A stretch of 64,000 nt of DNA from Clostridium scatologenes (GTDB lineage Bacteria; Bacillota; Clostridia; Clostridiales; Clostridiaceae): NCBI RefSeq assembly GCF_000968375.1, contig NZ_CP009933.1:3038001-3102000 (forward strand). Reading direction: 5' to 3'. Positions 36,404 to 44,369 of the stretch are shown here, in pieces; position 1 is the stretch's first letter; each line of letters opens with the position of its first letter. A program made the translations under genes and the position numbers. Under the pieces are notes generated by a model. It did not search any database. It was not told the origin of the DNA and worked only from the letters and a program-made list of their open reading frames with translations.

Positions 36404-37222
36404 ATGGATAATTTGTTATTTGGTATATCTGGTATACCTATTGGAGATGGAAATAAAAAATTTAATTATGAATCAAGCATAATTTATCTAAAAGCTATAG
36501 GGTTAGATGCAATGGAACTACCTTTTGTGCGCTCTGTAAATGTAACAGATAAAAATAAAGATAAAATATTAAAAGCAAAAATAGATAATGATTTTTATCT
36601 TTCTGCTCATGGTTCCTATTACATAAATTTAAATGCTGATGAAAAAGAAAAGCAAGAACAATCTATGGAAAGAATAGTTAAAGGCGCTGAAGGCTTATTA
36701 AAAGTTGAAGGTAAAAGTCTAATCTTTCATCCAGGTTTTTATTTAAAGGATTCAAAAGAAGAAACCTTTAATACCATAAAAAATAATTTAATGAAGTTAC
36801 CTTATTTAGGTGTAGATTATAGATTAGAAACCACTGGTAAAGGCACCCAATTTGGTGATTTGAAAGAATTAGTTTCTTTATGTAAAGAAATAAATCACTG
36901 CAAATTGTGTATAGATTTTTCGCATATTCATGCTAGATTTAATGGAATTTTAAAAGACTATGAAGGTTTTGAATCTATTCTTAAATACATTGAAGCTGAA
37001 TTAGGAAGAAGCGCTTTAGAAGATATCCATATTCATTTATCTGGTATAAATTATACCGCAAAGGGAGAAAGAAATCATCTCCCACTTCAAGAAAGTGATT
37101 TTAATTACACTGCTTGCTTAAAGGCCTTGAAAAGATTTAACGTAAAAGGTTGTGTCATATGCGAAAGTCCTATTTTGGAAAAAGATGCTCTTATGCTTAA
37201 AGAAACATATAATAATTTTTAA
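36404..37222 (+). CDS. endonuclease IV-like TIM-barrel protein
   Basis: A 272-residue protein of the AP endonuclease 2 / deoxyribonuclease IV family. The metal-binding pattern is visible: AHGSYYIN, IFHPGFY, YRLETTG, LCIDFSHIHARF, DIHIHLSG and ICESP supply the histidines, glutamates and aspartates. It starts at FGISGIPIGDG, a little different from canonical Nfo, and may be a homologue with DNA-repair or sugar-isomerase-like function. AGGAGG lies 8 bases before the ATG. It shares an operon with the upstream hydrolase; the stop faces comM, with an inverted repeat between. Confidence 0.8.
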   Translation: MDNLLFGISGIPIGDGNKKFNYESSIIYLKAIGLDAMELPFVRSVNVTDKNKDKILKAKIDNDFYLSAHGSYYINLNADEKEKQEQSMERIVKGAEGLLKVEGKSLIFHPGFYLKDSKEETFNTIKNNLMKLPYLGVDYRLETTGKGTQFGDLKELVSLCKEINHCKLCIDFSHIHARFNGILKDYEGFESILKYIEAELGRSALEDIHIHLSGINYTAKGERNHLPLQESDFNYTACLKALKRFNVKGCVICESPILEKDALMLKETYNNF

Positions 37223-37233
37223 GAAGACAAAGT

Positions 37234-37301
37234 ACAATTGACAGAGGACAGTGAAGCGGAAAAAAATCCTCCTTCACTGTCCTCTGTCCCATGTCAATTG
37301 T
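37234..37301. repeat. long imperfect inverted repeat between convergent genes
   Basis: The left arm (37234-37256, starting ACAATTGACAGAGGACAG) and right arm (37272-37301, ending CATGTCAATTGT) are inverted copies except for a 7-base insertion in the right arm. The loop is CGGAAAAAAATCCTC-like. It fills the gap between the plus-strand endonuclease gene and minus-strand comM and can act as a terminator in both directions. ACAATTGACA-type repeats are common between clostridial genes. Confidence 0.8.
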
Positions 37302-37342
37302 CCTCTCAAAAAAGTTATATCGCATTATGCTTTTATTGCAAC

Positions 37343-38860
37343 CTAAATAATTTTCTTATCTAAAAATTTTCTATACTGAAGTGCTTCTATAATGTGAATT
37401 TCTTTAATAGATTCACTTTCATCTAAATCAGCTATAGTTCTAGCTACTTTTAAAATTCTAGTATAAGCTCTTGTGCTTAAACTATACTTATTATAAATTT
37501 TCTCTATTATTTTACTAGATTTATTATCTAATTTACAATACTTTCTTATTAACTTACTATCCATTTGAGAATTGCAAAATATGTTCTCATTTTTAAATCT
37601 GTTTTGCTGTATCTTCCTGCACCTTTGTATTCTGTCTCTTATTACTTCAGATGATTCACCTTTAGATTTATTTTTTAATTCTTCATAAGATAAAGATTTT
37701 ACAAAAGTAAATATATCTATTCTGTCAAGCATAGGTCCAGATAATTTATTCATATATCTTCTTCTTTCATATTCACTACAAACACACTGCTTATCTGAAC
37801 CATAAAATCCACAAGGACATGGATTCATAGAAAATATAGTCATACAATTACATGGATATGACACTGTTCCAGAAGCTCTACATATTTTTACTGTTCTATC
37901 TTCAAGAGGCTGCCTTAAAACTTCTAACGCATATTTTTTAAACTCCAAAACTTCATCTAGAAACAAAACACCATTATGTGCAAGTGATACTTCTCCTGGC
38001 ATAAGGTTTCTTCCTCCACCAACTAAGGCAACACATGTGCTTGTGTGATGAGGATTTCTAAAAGGTCTTTCTCTTACTAGCCCTTTAGCATCTTTCAAAT
38101 TTCCAGAAACACTATAAATTTTAGTTACCTCTAAAGCCTCTTCATAGTTTAATGGGGGTAATATACTTGGTATCCTCTGCGCAATCATAGTTTTTCCAGA
38201 ACCAGGTGGTCCTATCATAAGTAAATTATGATTTCCAGCTGCAGCAACCTCTACAGCTCTTTTACAACTTTCTTGACCCAATATATCTTCAAAATTTAAT
38301 AAGCTTTTCCTGTTATGTCCTATACTTTTATATTTATATGGTAGCAAATCCCTATACATAATATACCCTATGACTTCTTTTAAATTGCTAAATGGATATA
38401 CATTGCTTTTTTTTACTACTGAACACTCTTCTGCATTTTCTATTGGTAGGATAAAATTGTATATATTATTTTTTAAACCTTCAATGGCAATAGGTAATAT
38501 TCCTCTAACCTTTTTCAATTGTCCTGAAAGAGATAGTTCACCCATTATAAGAAAACTCTCAGAATCTTCGAAATTTATCTGTTCTGTAGCTGCTAAAATA
38601 CCTATAGCTATGGGCAAATCAAATAGAGCCCCTTCTTTTTTTATATCTGCAGGAGCTAAATTAACAGTTATTCTACTTACAGGAAAATCAAAACCTGAAT
38701 TTACTATTGCAGCTCTTACTCTATCCTTAGATTCTTTAACAGAAGTATCAGCAAGTCCAACTATATTAAAACACGGCATTCCTCTTGCAATATCTACCTC
38801 TACAGATACTACTACACCTTCTATACCAGTAAACGTAGCAGAATTTATTTTAATTGTCAT
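37343..38860 (-). CDS. comM: YifB/ComM family Mg-chelatase-like AAA+ ATPase
   Basis: AAA+ helicase-like protein; ComM in Vibrio and Haemophilus extends DNA branch migration during natural transformation. The 505-residue protein has an N-terminal Lon-like domain (about 1-170, with AAIVNSGFDFPVSRITVNLAPADIKK), Walker A MIGPPGSGKTM (about 213-223), the Walker B LFLDEVLEF, and a cysteine cluster NPCPCGFYGSDKQCVCS plus a C-terminal helical Mg-chelatase domain. GAGGTGATAT precedes the ATG. It lies near dprA, so the two may have served DNA uptake together. Confidence 0.93.
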   Translation of the reverse strand: MTIKINSATFTGIEGVVVSVEVDIARGMPCFNIVGLADTSVKESKDRVRAAIVNSGFDFPVSRITVNLAPADIKKEGALFDLPIAIGILAATEQINFEDSESFLIMGELSLSGQLKKVRGILPIAIEGLKNNIYNFILPIENAEECSVVKKSNVYPFSNLKEVIGYIMYRDLLPYKYKSIGHNRKSLLNFEDILGQESCKRAVEVAAAGNHNLLMIGPPGSGKTMIAQRIPSILPPLNYEEALEVTKIYSVSGNLKDAKGLVRERPFRNPHHTSTCVALVGGGRNLMPGEVSLAHNGVLFLDEVLEFKKYALEVLRQPLEDRTVKICRASGTVSYPCNCMTIFSMNPCPCGFYGSDKQCVCSEYERRRYMNKLSGPMLDRIDIFTFVKSLSYEELKNKSKGESSEVIRDRIQRCRKIQQNRFKNENIFCNSQMDSKLIRKYCKLDNKSSKIIEKIYNKYSLSTRAYTRILKVARTIADLDESESIKEIHIIEALQYRKFLDKKII

Positions 38861-38931
38861 TGGATATCACCTCAGCTTAATTATTAACATCGGTATCCAT
38901 TTATATTCATTTTTTCAATGTATATTCTTTG

Positions 38932-38954
38932 TTGTAAATATTATATTTACAACA
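38932..38954. repeat. perfect palindrome in the comM-yraN gap
   Basis: GTTGTAAATAT and ATATTTACAAC, 11 bases each around one T, form a perfect operator-like palindrome in the 327-base divergent gap between comM and yraN. Besides this, the gap (38861-39187) is AT-rich and shows no gene; I could not place promoters with confidence. Confidence 0.6.
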
Positions 38955-39187
38955 CTAATTAATATTGTTAAAATTAATATATATTAATTTATTAAATATT
39001 TTTTTAATTTATATGGAGTTTATCTATATATCTTAATAAATTAATTTCGTAAATAAACAAATATAATCATTATTACAACATTTAAAAATTTAAACTCTTT
39101 TCATTAGTATTTGCACTTTTAAATGGATTTTTATGAATTTATTGGTTAAAATGAACAATATAATATATTTTCGAAAGGAGCAAATTT

Positions 39188-39556
39188 ATGCATTCTTTTA
39201 ACAAGGAAATAGGTTTCCTGGGCGAAGATATTGCTAACAATTATCTAAGACAAATTGGTTACACCATATTAGACAGAAATTTCAGATGTAAAATAGGTGA
39301 AATAGATATAATTGGACGTGATGGCAATTATATTTGCTTCATAGAAGTAAAAACTAGATATGGTTCATTATATGGTAATCCTTGTGAAGCTGTAACTTAT
39401 TCTAAGCAGCACAAAATATATAAAACTGCAGAAATTTATATAATGAAAAAGAAACTTTTTAAATTTAATTTTAGATTTGATGTTATAGAAATTATATTAA
39501 ATAATTCCAATAACATACCATCCATAAGACTTATTAAAGATGCCTTTCAAATGTAA
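39188..39556 (+). CDS. yraN: YraN family (UPF0102) protein
   Basis: A 122-residue protein of a widely conserved restriction-endonuclease-fold family of unknown function. The signature is GFLGEDIANNYL, LDRNFRCKIGEIDIIGRDGNYICFIEVKTR (about residues 29-57), including the D-(X)n-E-V-K nuclease-like pattern. AAAGGAG lies 9 bases before the ATG. Divergent from comM and convergent with rnhB; yraN near rnhB is a common arrangement. Confidence 0.9.
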   Translation: MHSFNKEIGFLGEDIANNYLRQIGYTILDRNFRCKIGEIDIIGRDGNYICFIEVKTRYGSLYGNPCEAVTYSKQHKIYKTAEIYIMKKKLFKFNFRFDVIEIILNNSNNIPSIRLIKDAFQM

Positions 39557-39558
39557 AA

Positions 39559-39584
39559 AAGCATATGATAAAATTCATATGCTT
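39559..39584. terminator. bidirectional terminator between yraN and rnhB
   Basis: AAGCATATGA/TCATATGCTT, a perfect 10-bp stem with a 6-base loop. The minus-strand tail is TTTTTTAC, so it best serves rnhB; the plus-strand tail after yraN is poor. Confidence 0.75.
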
Positions 39585-39644
39585 AATAACATTTGTAATT
39601 TGCACGTTTTTATAGACGTAAATGATAATTTTTAGTTCCAATTA

Positions 39645-40526
39645 TTAAGTTATACAATTATGTGGCAAAATATTTTTCAGAAAACTTTTTCTATGTATTT
39701 TGCAAATTCCGTATTTCTTTATAGCTTCAATATGTTCTTCCGTACCATAGCCTGCATTTCTTTCAAATCCGTACTGCGGATATATCTTAGAATATTCCTT
39801 CATTAAGTTATCTCTATAAACTTTTGCTATTATAGATGCACATGCTATACTAGCACTTTTAGCATCTCCTTTTATTACAAATTCATTTTCTATGGTCAAA
39901 TTTTTTACAGCATAACCATCTGAAAGCACTAAATCTGGCTGAATTTTTAATCCACAGGCTGCTCTTCTAAGCACTTCATTATTGCACCATGCTATTCCTC
40001 TTTCATCTATTTCTGCATTATTTATAACTGAAATGTTATAGCTTATGGCTTTGGCTTTTATAAGTTTTGACAATCTTTCTCTAGTGTCATGTGAAAGTTT
40101 TTTAGAATCTTTAATTCCAAGCAACAAATCGGTTAAATCCTGGGATCTTAAATTTAAAACTACTGAACCAGCTGCTATTGGGCCTGCCAAAGGTCCTCTA
40201 CCTACTTCATCTACTCCAGCTATATATACATAATTTCCAAAATTCCTATCAAAGCTGTACATAGATTTTACCCTAATCAATTCATTTTCCTGTTTAACTG
40301 AAAATTTATTTAAACTTTCTGATAGAAGCTTTACATTTTTCCTGCCATCTTTATTTAGGCATTCTAGTACCTTACTTAATCTATCTTTTTCAATATAAAA
40401 ATAATTTTTCTTCAAATAGTCAGTATAAAATTTGATATCTTTCATTTTTAAACTACTGATTTCCATAAATATTTTTTTTTCTATATCATAAATTTCATTA
40501 TGATTATCTTGTATACTTTCACCCAT
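39645..40526 (-). CDS. rnhB: ribonuclease HII
   Basis: Removes ribonucleotides and RNA of RNA-DNA hybrids from DNA. The 293-residue protein has the family motif YIAGVDEVGRGPLAGPIAAG with catalytic Asp106 and Glu107, LLGIKDSKKLS, a further aspartate in LVLSDGYAV, and KGDAKSASIACASIIAKVYRD near residue 220. Some 100 residues precede the catalytic domain, a helical extension longer than in most family members though an N-terminal extension is known in Firmicutes RNase HII. GGTGGAG precedes the ATG. Confidence 0.96.
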   Translation of the reverse strand: MGESIQDNHNEIYDIEKKIFMEISSLKMKDIKFYTDYLKKNYFYIEKDRLSKVLECLNKDGRKNVKLLSESLNKFSVKQENELIRVKSMYSFDRNFGNYVYIAGVDEVGRGPLAGPIAAGSVVLNLRSQDLTDLLLGIKDSKKLSHDTRERLSKLIKAKAISYNISVINNAEIDERGIAWCNNEVLRRAACGLKIQPDLVLSDGYAVKNLTIENEFVIKGDAKSASIACASIIAKVYRDNLMKEYSKIYPQYGFERNAGYGTEEHIEAIKKYGICKIHRKSFLKNILPHNCIT

Positions 40527-40564
40527 AATTGAATATCTCCACCTTCTATAAACTGTCTTTCATT

Positions 40565-41407
40565 TTATGGTGTTTCAAGAGAAATACGTCCTATTTTTCC
40601 ACCTCTAAATTCATCTAAAAGCATTACTGCCACTCTATTATAATCTATTTCACCCCTAGCTATTACAGCCCCTCTTTTTCTTCCTATGTTATCCATATTT
40701 TCCAATGGTGTTTCACATAATTCTTTAAGTTTGTATCTTTCCATTAATTTTTGTGGATATTTATTTTGAAGCTTTTCTACAAGCTTCAATGCTAATTCCT
40801 CAATATCCATTACTTCATCTTTTATTGCTCCTGTGAATGCAAGATTAAGCTGAGTCTCCTCACTTTCAAGTTTAGGCCACAAAATTCCTGGAGTATCCAT
40901 AAGTTCAATGCCTATTTTAGTCTTTATCCATTGTCTGCTTCTAGTAACTCCAGGCCTATCTCCAGTTTTAGCTATACTGCTCTTGGCAATTTTATTTATA
41001 AAAGATGATTTTCCTACATTAGGTATTCCAACTACCATAACTCTATCTGTTATATTAACAATACCCTTTGCTTTCATTCTTTCATGTTTCTCTTGCAATA
41101 ATTCATTTACTACTGCTCTAATACCTTTTAATCCTTCACCTGTAATACAATTTACAGTTAAAACTCTTATATTATCTTTAGAAAGTGCCTTTATCCATTC
41201 CTTAGTTACTTTATCTTCACTTAAGTCACTTTTATTTAGCAATATTATTCTAGGCTTATTACCACATATATCATCTATATCTGGATTTTTACTAGACCTA
41301 ACTATTCTTGCATCTCTAATCTCTATTATAGCATCTACTAATTTTAAGTTCTCTTTTATCTCTCTTCTAGTTTTAGCCATATGACCCGGAAACCAATTTA
41401 TAGCCAT
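40565..41407 (-). CDS. rbgA: ribosome biogenesis GTPase RbgA (YlqF)
   Basis: Circularly permuted GTPase needed for a late step of 50S subunit assembly. The 280-residue protein has the permuted order of motifs: G4 LLNKSDL, then G1 GIPNVGKSSFINK (about 127-139), G2 GVTRSRQW and G3 MDTPGILWP, followed by an RNA-binding helical C-terminus. It begins INWFPGHMAKTRREI as usual. AAAGGA precedes the ATG. It stands between lepB and rnhB, the order of Bacillus. Confidence 0.97.
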   Translation of the reverse strand: MAINWFPGHMAKTRREIKENLKLVDAIIEIRDARIVRSSKNPDIDDICGNKPRIILLNKSDLSEDKVTKEWIKALSKDNIRVLTVNCITGEGLKGIRAVVNELLQEKHERMKAKGIVNITDRVMVVGIPNVGKSSFINKIAKSSIAKTGDRPGVTRSRQWIKTKIGIELMDTPGILWPKLESEETQLNLAFTGAIKDEVMDIEELALKLVEKLQNKYPQKLMERYKLKELCETPLENMDNIGRKRGAVIARGEIDYNRVAVMLLDEFRGGKIGRISLETP

Positions 41408-41441
41408 ATTTTATCTTATCCTTTCTTATGTCTAAATTCAC

Positions 41442-41972
41442 TTATTTTGATTTGGACAAACTACCAAATTTACTAAATGGATAAATTCGTAATGCAGCTC
41501 TTCCTACCACCATATTATACTTTACAAACCCTACATCTGAATATCTACTATCTCTACTATTATTTCTATTATCACCTAATACAAATACTGTTCCATCTGG
41601 AACTGTTACTTCATTAAAATCGCGCATATTTTGTTCAAGTATATAATTCTCATCTTGAGGTTTATCATTTATATATACCTTATTATTCTCTATCTTTACT
41701 CTATCTCCAGCTATACCTATTACTCTTTTTATAAACTTTTCCTTTGGATCTGCTGGATATTTTATTACAACTATATCACCAGGTTTTGGTTTACTAAAAT
41801 AATATGTTACTTTTTCTACTATTAACCTATCTTTGTTAGCTAAAGTTGGATCCATAGAATGACCATCAACGCTTACAGTCTCAAATACAAATGTTATTAT
41901 TAGAAACGCTGCTATTATAGCTATAATTACTGACTTACCAAGTTCTATTAACTCTTTTACCAAAATTTTCAC
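41442..41972 (-). CDS. lepB: signal peptidase I
   Basis: Cleaves signal peptides of exported proteins at the membrane. The 176-residue single-span protein has a membrane segment at about residues 14-30, the catalytic serine S39 in DGHSMDPTL and lysine K82 in KFIKRVIG, and the later box GDNRNNSRDSR. The start may be GTG 41972 as given or TTG 41963; the GGGTGG site sits close to the GTG. It follows rplS after a terminator and reads towards rbgA. Confidence 0.95.
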   Translation of the reverse strand: MKILVKELIELGKSVIIAIIAAFLIITFVFETVSVDGHSMDPTLANKDRLIVEKVTYYFSKPKPGDIVVIKYPADPKEKFIKRVIGIAGDRVKIENNKVYINDKPQDENYILEQNMRDFNEVTVPDGTVFVLGDNRNNSRDSRYSDVGFVKYNMVVGRAALRIYPFSKFGSLSKSK

Positions 41973-41994
41973 ACCACCCTAATATGCAAAAAAA

Positions 41995-42011
41995 GGGACT
42001 TATTAAGCCCC
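41995..42011 (-). terminator. intrinsic terminator after rplS
   Basis: GGGACTT/AAGCCCC pair over 7 bp (one G-U) with a 3-base loop and a TTTTTTT tail on the minus strand, between rplS and lepB. Confidence 0.85.
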
Positions 42012-42071
42012 ATTTTCAACATAGTATTTCTTATACTAGATAAATAACTTATGTAATACTTACAAATTTAC

Positions 42072-42416
42072 TTATCTTATTTCTTTTACTTTTGCAGCTT
42101 TACCAACTCTATCTCTTAAGTAGAATAATTTAGCTCTTCTTACTTTACCTCTTCTTACTACTTCTATTTTTTCAATGATAGGAGCATTAACAGGGAATGT
42201 TCTTTCAACTCCAACATTGTAAGCTACTCTTCTTACTGTAAAAGTTTCTCTTAATCCACCATTTTGTCTTTTTAAAACTGTTCCTTCAAAGACTTGAATT
42301 CTTTCTCTGTTACCTTCTTTGATTCTTACGTGAACCTTTACTGTATCACCTACATTAAATGCTGGTAAATCAGTTTTTATTTGTTCTGCTTCTATTTGTT
42401 TTATTATATCTAACAT
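42072..42416 (-). CDS. rplS: 50S ribosomal protein L19
   Basis: Large-subunit protein at the subunit interface. The 114-residue protein contains FNVGDTVKVHVRIKEGNRERIQVFEGTVLKRQNGG, the family signature VGVERTFPVNAPIIEKIEV and RRGKVRRAKLFYLRDRVGKAAKVKE. AGGAGG lies 9 bases before the ATG. It has its own promoter and a compact structured leader, and a terminator after it. Confidence 0.99.
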   Translation of the reverse strand: MLDIIKQIEAEQIKTDLPAFNVGDTVKVHVRIKEGNRERIQVFEGTVLKRQNGGLRETFTVRRVAYNVGVERTFPVNAPIIEKIEVVRRGKVRRAKLFYLRDRVGKAAKVKEIR

Positions 42417-42429
42417 TGTGCATTACCTC

Positions 42430-42494
42430 CTAAATTTTATTCGACGTTCATACCCAGCTATATAAGCAGACAGCGGAGCGCCTGTAGTAGCACA
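42430..42494 (-). promoter_or_regulatory. candidate L19 leader RNA
   Basis: The rplS leader is far more GC-rich than its surroundings and includes GGCGCTCCGCTG, TATAGCTGGGTATG and GAACGTCG on the minus strand, just before the ribosome binding site. A conserved L19 leader upstream of rplS is known in Firmicutes and thought to bind L19. Match by eye only. Confidence 0.5.
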
Positions 42495-42500
42495 AAATTC

Positions 42501-42529
42501 ATTTTATCATATGTATACAAATTTTTCAA
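42501..42529 (-). promoter_or_regulatory. sigma-A-type promoter of rplS
   Basis: Minus-strand TTGAAA (42524-42529), 17 bases, TAAAAT (42501-42506), in the gap after trmD. Confidence 0.75.
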
Positions 42530-42547
42530 TATGAAATTCTATTTTTT

Positions 42548-43264
42548 CTAAAGCTCCTTTAAAAGTTTTTTATCTTCATAAGATAAATTTAGCTTTTGAA
42601 ATAAATCTATTCTTCTATCTCTAGTTATTTTTAAAGATTGCAATCTTCTCCATTTTCTTATATTTTCATGATGTCCTGAAATCAAAACTTCAGGTACTCT
42701 TTCTCCTTGAAAATACTCTGGCCTAGTATATTGTGGATATTCTAATACACCATTATAAAAAGATTCATCCATATAACTTTCACTAGTTTTCAAAACCCCA
42801 TCAATCATTCTACATATACTATCGATTACAGGTATGCAGGCCATTTCTCCACCTGTGAGTACAAAATCTCCCAAAGATATTTCCATATCTATATATTTAT
42901 ATGCTCTCTCATCTATACCTTCATAATGACCACAAAGAAAAATTAATTCCTTTTCTTTAGAAAGTTTTTTTGCAGTCTCCTGATTAAATTTATTTCCTCT
43001 TGGACCTAAAAATATTACTTTTCCTTTATTGCTTTCTTTGACTTTCTTGATGGAATCTACTATAGGTTGTGCAGCCATGACCATTCCTGCTCCTCCACCA
43101 TATGGATAATCATCAACTTTTTTATGCTTATCTAATGTATAATCTCTTATATCAACTGTATTTATATTTACAATACCCTTTTCTTTAGCTTTCCCTATTA
43201 TACTGTAATTGAATATGTCAAACATTTCAGGAAAAAGTGTTAAAATATCTATTTTTACTGCCAT
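42548..43264 (-). CDS. trmD: tRNA (guanine-N1)-methyltransferase
   Basis: Methylates G37 of tRNAs next to the anticodon, preventing +1 frameshifts. The 238-residue SPOUT-class enzyme has KIDILTLFPEMF, VDDYPYGGGAGMVM, FLCGHYEGIDER and ISLGDFVLTGGEMACIPVID (knot region, about 130-150). The ATG overlaps the end of rimM by 10 bases, indicating translational coupling. GGTGG precedes it. Confidence 0.98.
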   Translation of the reverse strand: MAVKIDILTLFPEMFDIFNYSIIGKAKEKGIVNINTVDIRDYTLDKHKKVDDYPYGGGAGMVMAAQPIVDSIKKVKESNKGKVIFLGPRGNKFNQETAKKLSKEKELIFLCGHYEGIDERAYKYIDMEISLGDFVLTGGEMACIPVIDSICRMIDGVLKTSESYMDESFYNGVLEYPQYTRPEYFQGERVPEVLISGHHENIRKWRRLQSLKITRDRRIDLFQKLNLSYEDKKLLKEL

Positions 43265-43743
43265 GTTTCCACCGGCTTTATTATAATTTTTTTATTTTCT
43301 ATATCCATATCAATGATAATATCCTTTAAAGCTGGAATTAAAAGTTCTTTTCCTTCCTTTATCCAATATACATCATTACTGCCAGTCTTAATCACATCTG
43401 CTATCTTACCATATTCAACACCATTTTCACCTACTACACTGCATCCAATTATATCTGCAATAAAATAACTGCCTTCTGGTAATTTAACTGCATCTTCTCT
43501 AGATACATCTAAGTATTTTTCTTTATATTTCATAGCCTCTTCTACAGAATCAATACCCTCAATTTTCAATATAACCTTATCAGTTTGGAGTTTACACCAA
43601 ACTACACTTTTTTCTACACCTTCTACATAAACCTTTTGAAGCTTTCTAAACCTTCTTAAATCATCTGTTAAAGGATATACTTTTAATTCTCCTTTAATGC
43701 CATGAGTATTTATTATTTGTCCTACAGTTACAAACTGCTTCAT
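43255..43743 (-). CDS. rimM: 16S rRNA processing protein RimM
   Basis: Assists assembly of the 30S head around S19. The 162-residue protein starts with the RimM N-terminal barrel FVTVGQIINTHGIKGELKVYPLTDDL and has a PRC-barrel C-terminal domain (about 90-160) with YFIADIIGCSVV, GKIADVIKTGSNDVYWI and LLIPALKDIIIDMDIENK. GGAGG precedes the ATG. Coupled to trmD. Confidence 0.97.
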   Translation of the reverse strand: MKQFVTVGQIINTHGIKGELKVYPLTDDLRRFRKLQKVYVEGVEKSVVWCKLQTDKVILKIEGIDSVEEAMKYKEKYLDVSREDAVKLPEGSYFIADIIGCSVVGENGVEYGKIADVIKTGSNDVYWIKEGKELLIPALKDIIIDMDIENKKIIIKPVETWQ

Positions 43744-43807
43744 ATGAATAAATCCTCCTAATTTCTTAAATTAATTAATGGAAATTTACCTTAATTATAT
43801 ATAATAA

Positions 43808-43831
43808 AAGAGTTAGGCTTACCTAACTCTT
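43808..43831 (-). terminator. intrinsic terminator after khpA
   Basis: Perfect 10-bp stem AAGAGTTAGG/CCTAACTCTT with a CTTA loop and a TTATTATATAT tail on the minus strand; the stem includes the khpA stop. It separates the ffh-rpsP-khpA group from rimM-trmD. Confidence 0.8.
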
Positions 43832-44057
43832 AAATTATTTCAACAACAACCCTTTTGTTTTCTTTTATAGCTGCTGCCTTCACAACAGTTCTTATAGCCT
43901 TAGCTATTCTACCCTGTTTTCCTATTACTTTTCCCATATCATCTGGTGCAACTTTTAGTTCAAGAATAATAGATTGTTCACCTGCAATTTCATTAACTTG
44001 AACCTCGTCTGGGTTATCAACTAATGATTTAGCTATAATTTGAACTAATTCTTTCAT
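43830..44057 (-). CDS. khpA: KH-domain RNA-binding protein KhpA
   Basis: A 75-residue single KH-domain protein (YlqC/KhpA) with the GxxG loop in MGKVIGKQGRIAKAIRTVV (about 42-60). In streptococci and others KhpA works with KhpB in post-transcriptional control linked to cell elongation. It lies 21 bases after rpsP, its conserved neighbour. Confidence 0.95.
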   Translation of the reverse strand: MKELVQIIAKSLVDNPDEVQVNEIAGEQSIILELKVAPDDMGKVIGKQGRIAKAIRTVVKAAAIKENKRVVVEII

Positions 44058-44078
44058 AATATTACACCCCCAGTAACA

Positions 44079-44336
44079 CTATTTTGCAAGTTTTTCATTT
44101 AATCCAGCTTTTGCAAAAAGTCTTTTAACTACTTCTGTTGGTTGAGCACCATTCTTTACCCATTGAATAGTCTTTTCTTCATTAAACTTTATAGTAGCTG
44201 GTTCAGTTAATGGGTTATAATAACCTAATTCTTCTATAAATCTACCATCTCTTGGAGATCTTGAGTCTGCTACAACTATTCTATAAAATGGAGCTTTTTT
44301 AGCACCCATTCTTCTTAATCTCATTTTTACTGCCAT
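44079..44336 (-). CDS. rpsP: 30S ribosomal protein S16
   Basis: Small-subunit protein. The 85-residue protein contains MAVKMRLRRMGAKKAPFYR, VVADSRSPRDGRFIEELGYYNP and QPTEVVKRLFAKAG. ATG 44336 is chosen because GGAGG lies 8 bases upstream; an earlier GTG forms part of that site. It follows ffh by 33 bases. Confidence 0.99.
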   Translation of the reverse strand: MAVKMRLRRMGAKKAPFYRIVVADSRSPRDGRFIEELGYYNPLTEPATIKFNEEKTIQWVKNGAQPTEVVKRLFAKAGLNEKLAK

Positions 44337-44369
44337 TAGTATCACCTCCTTTAAAAAAATATATGTAAT

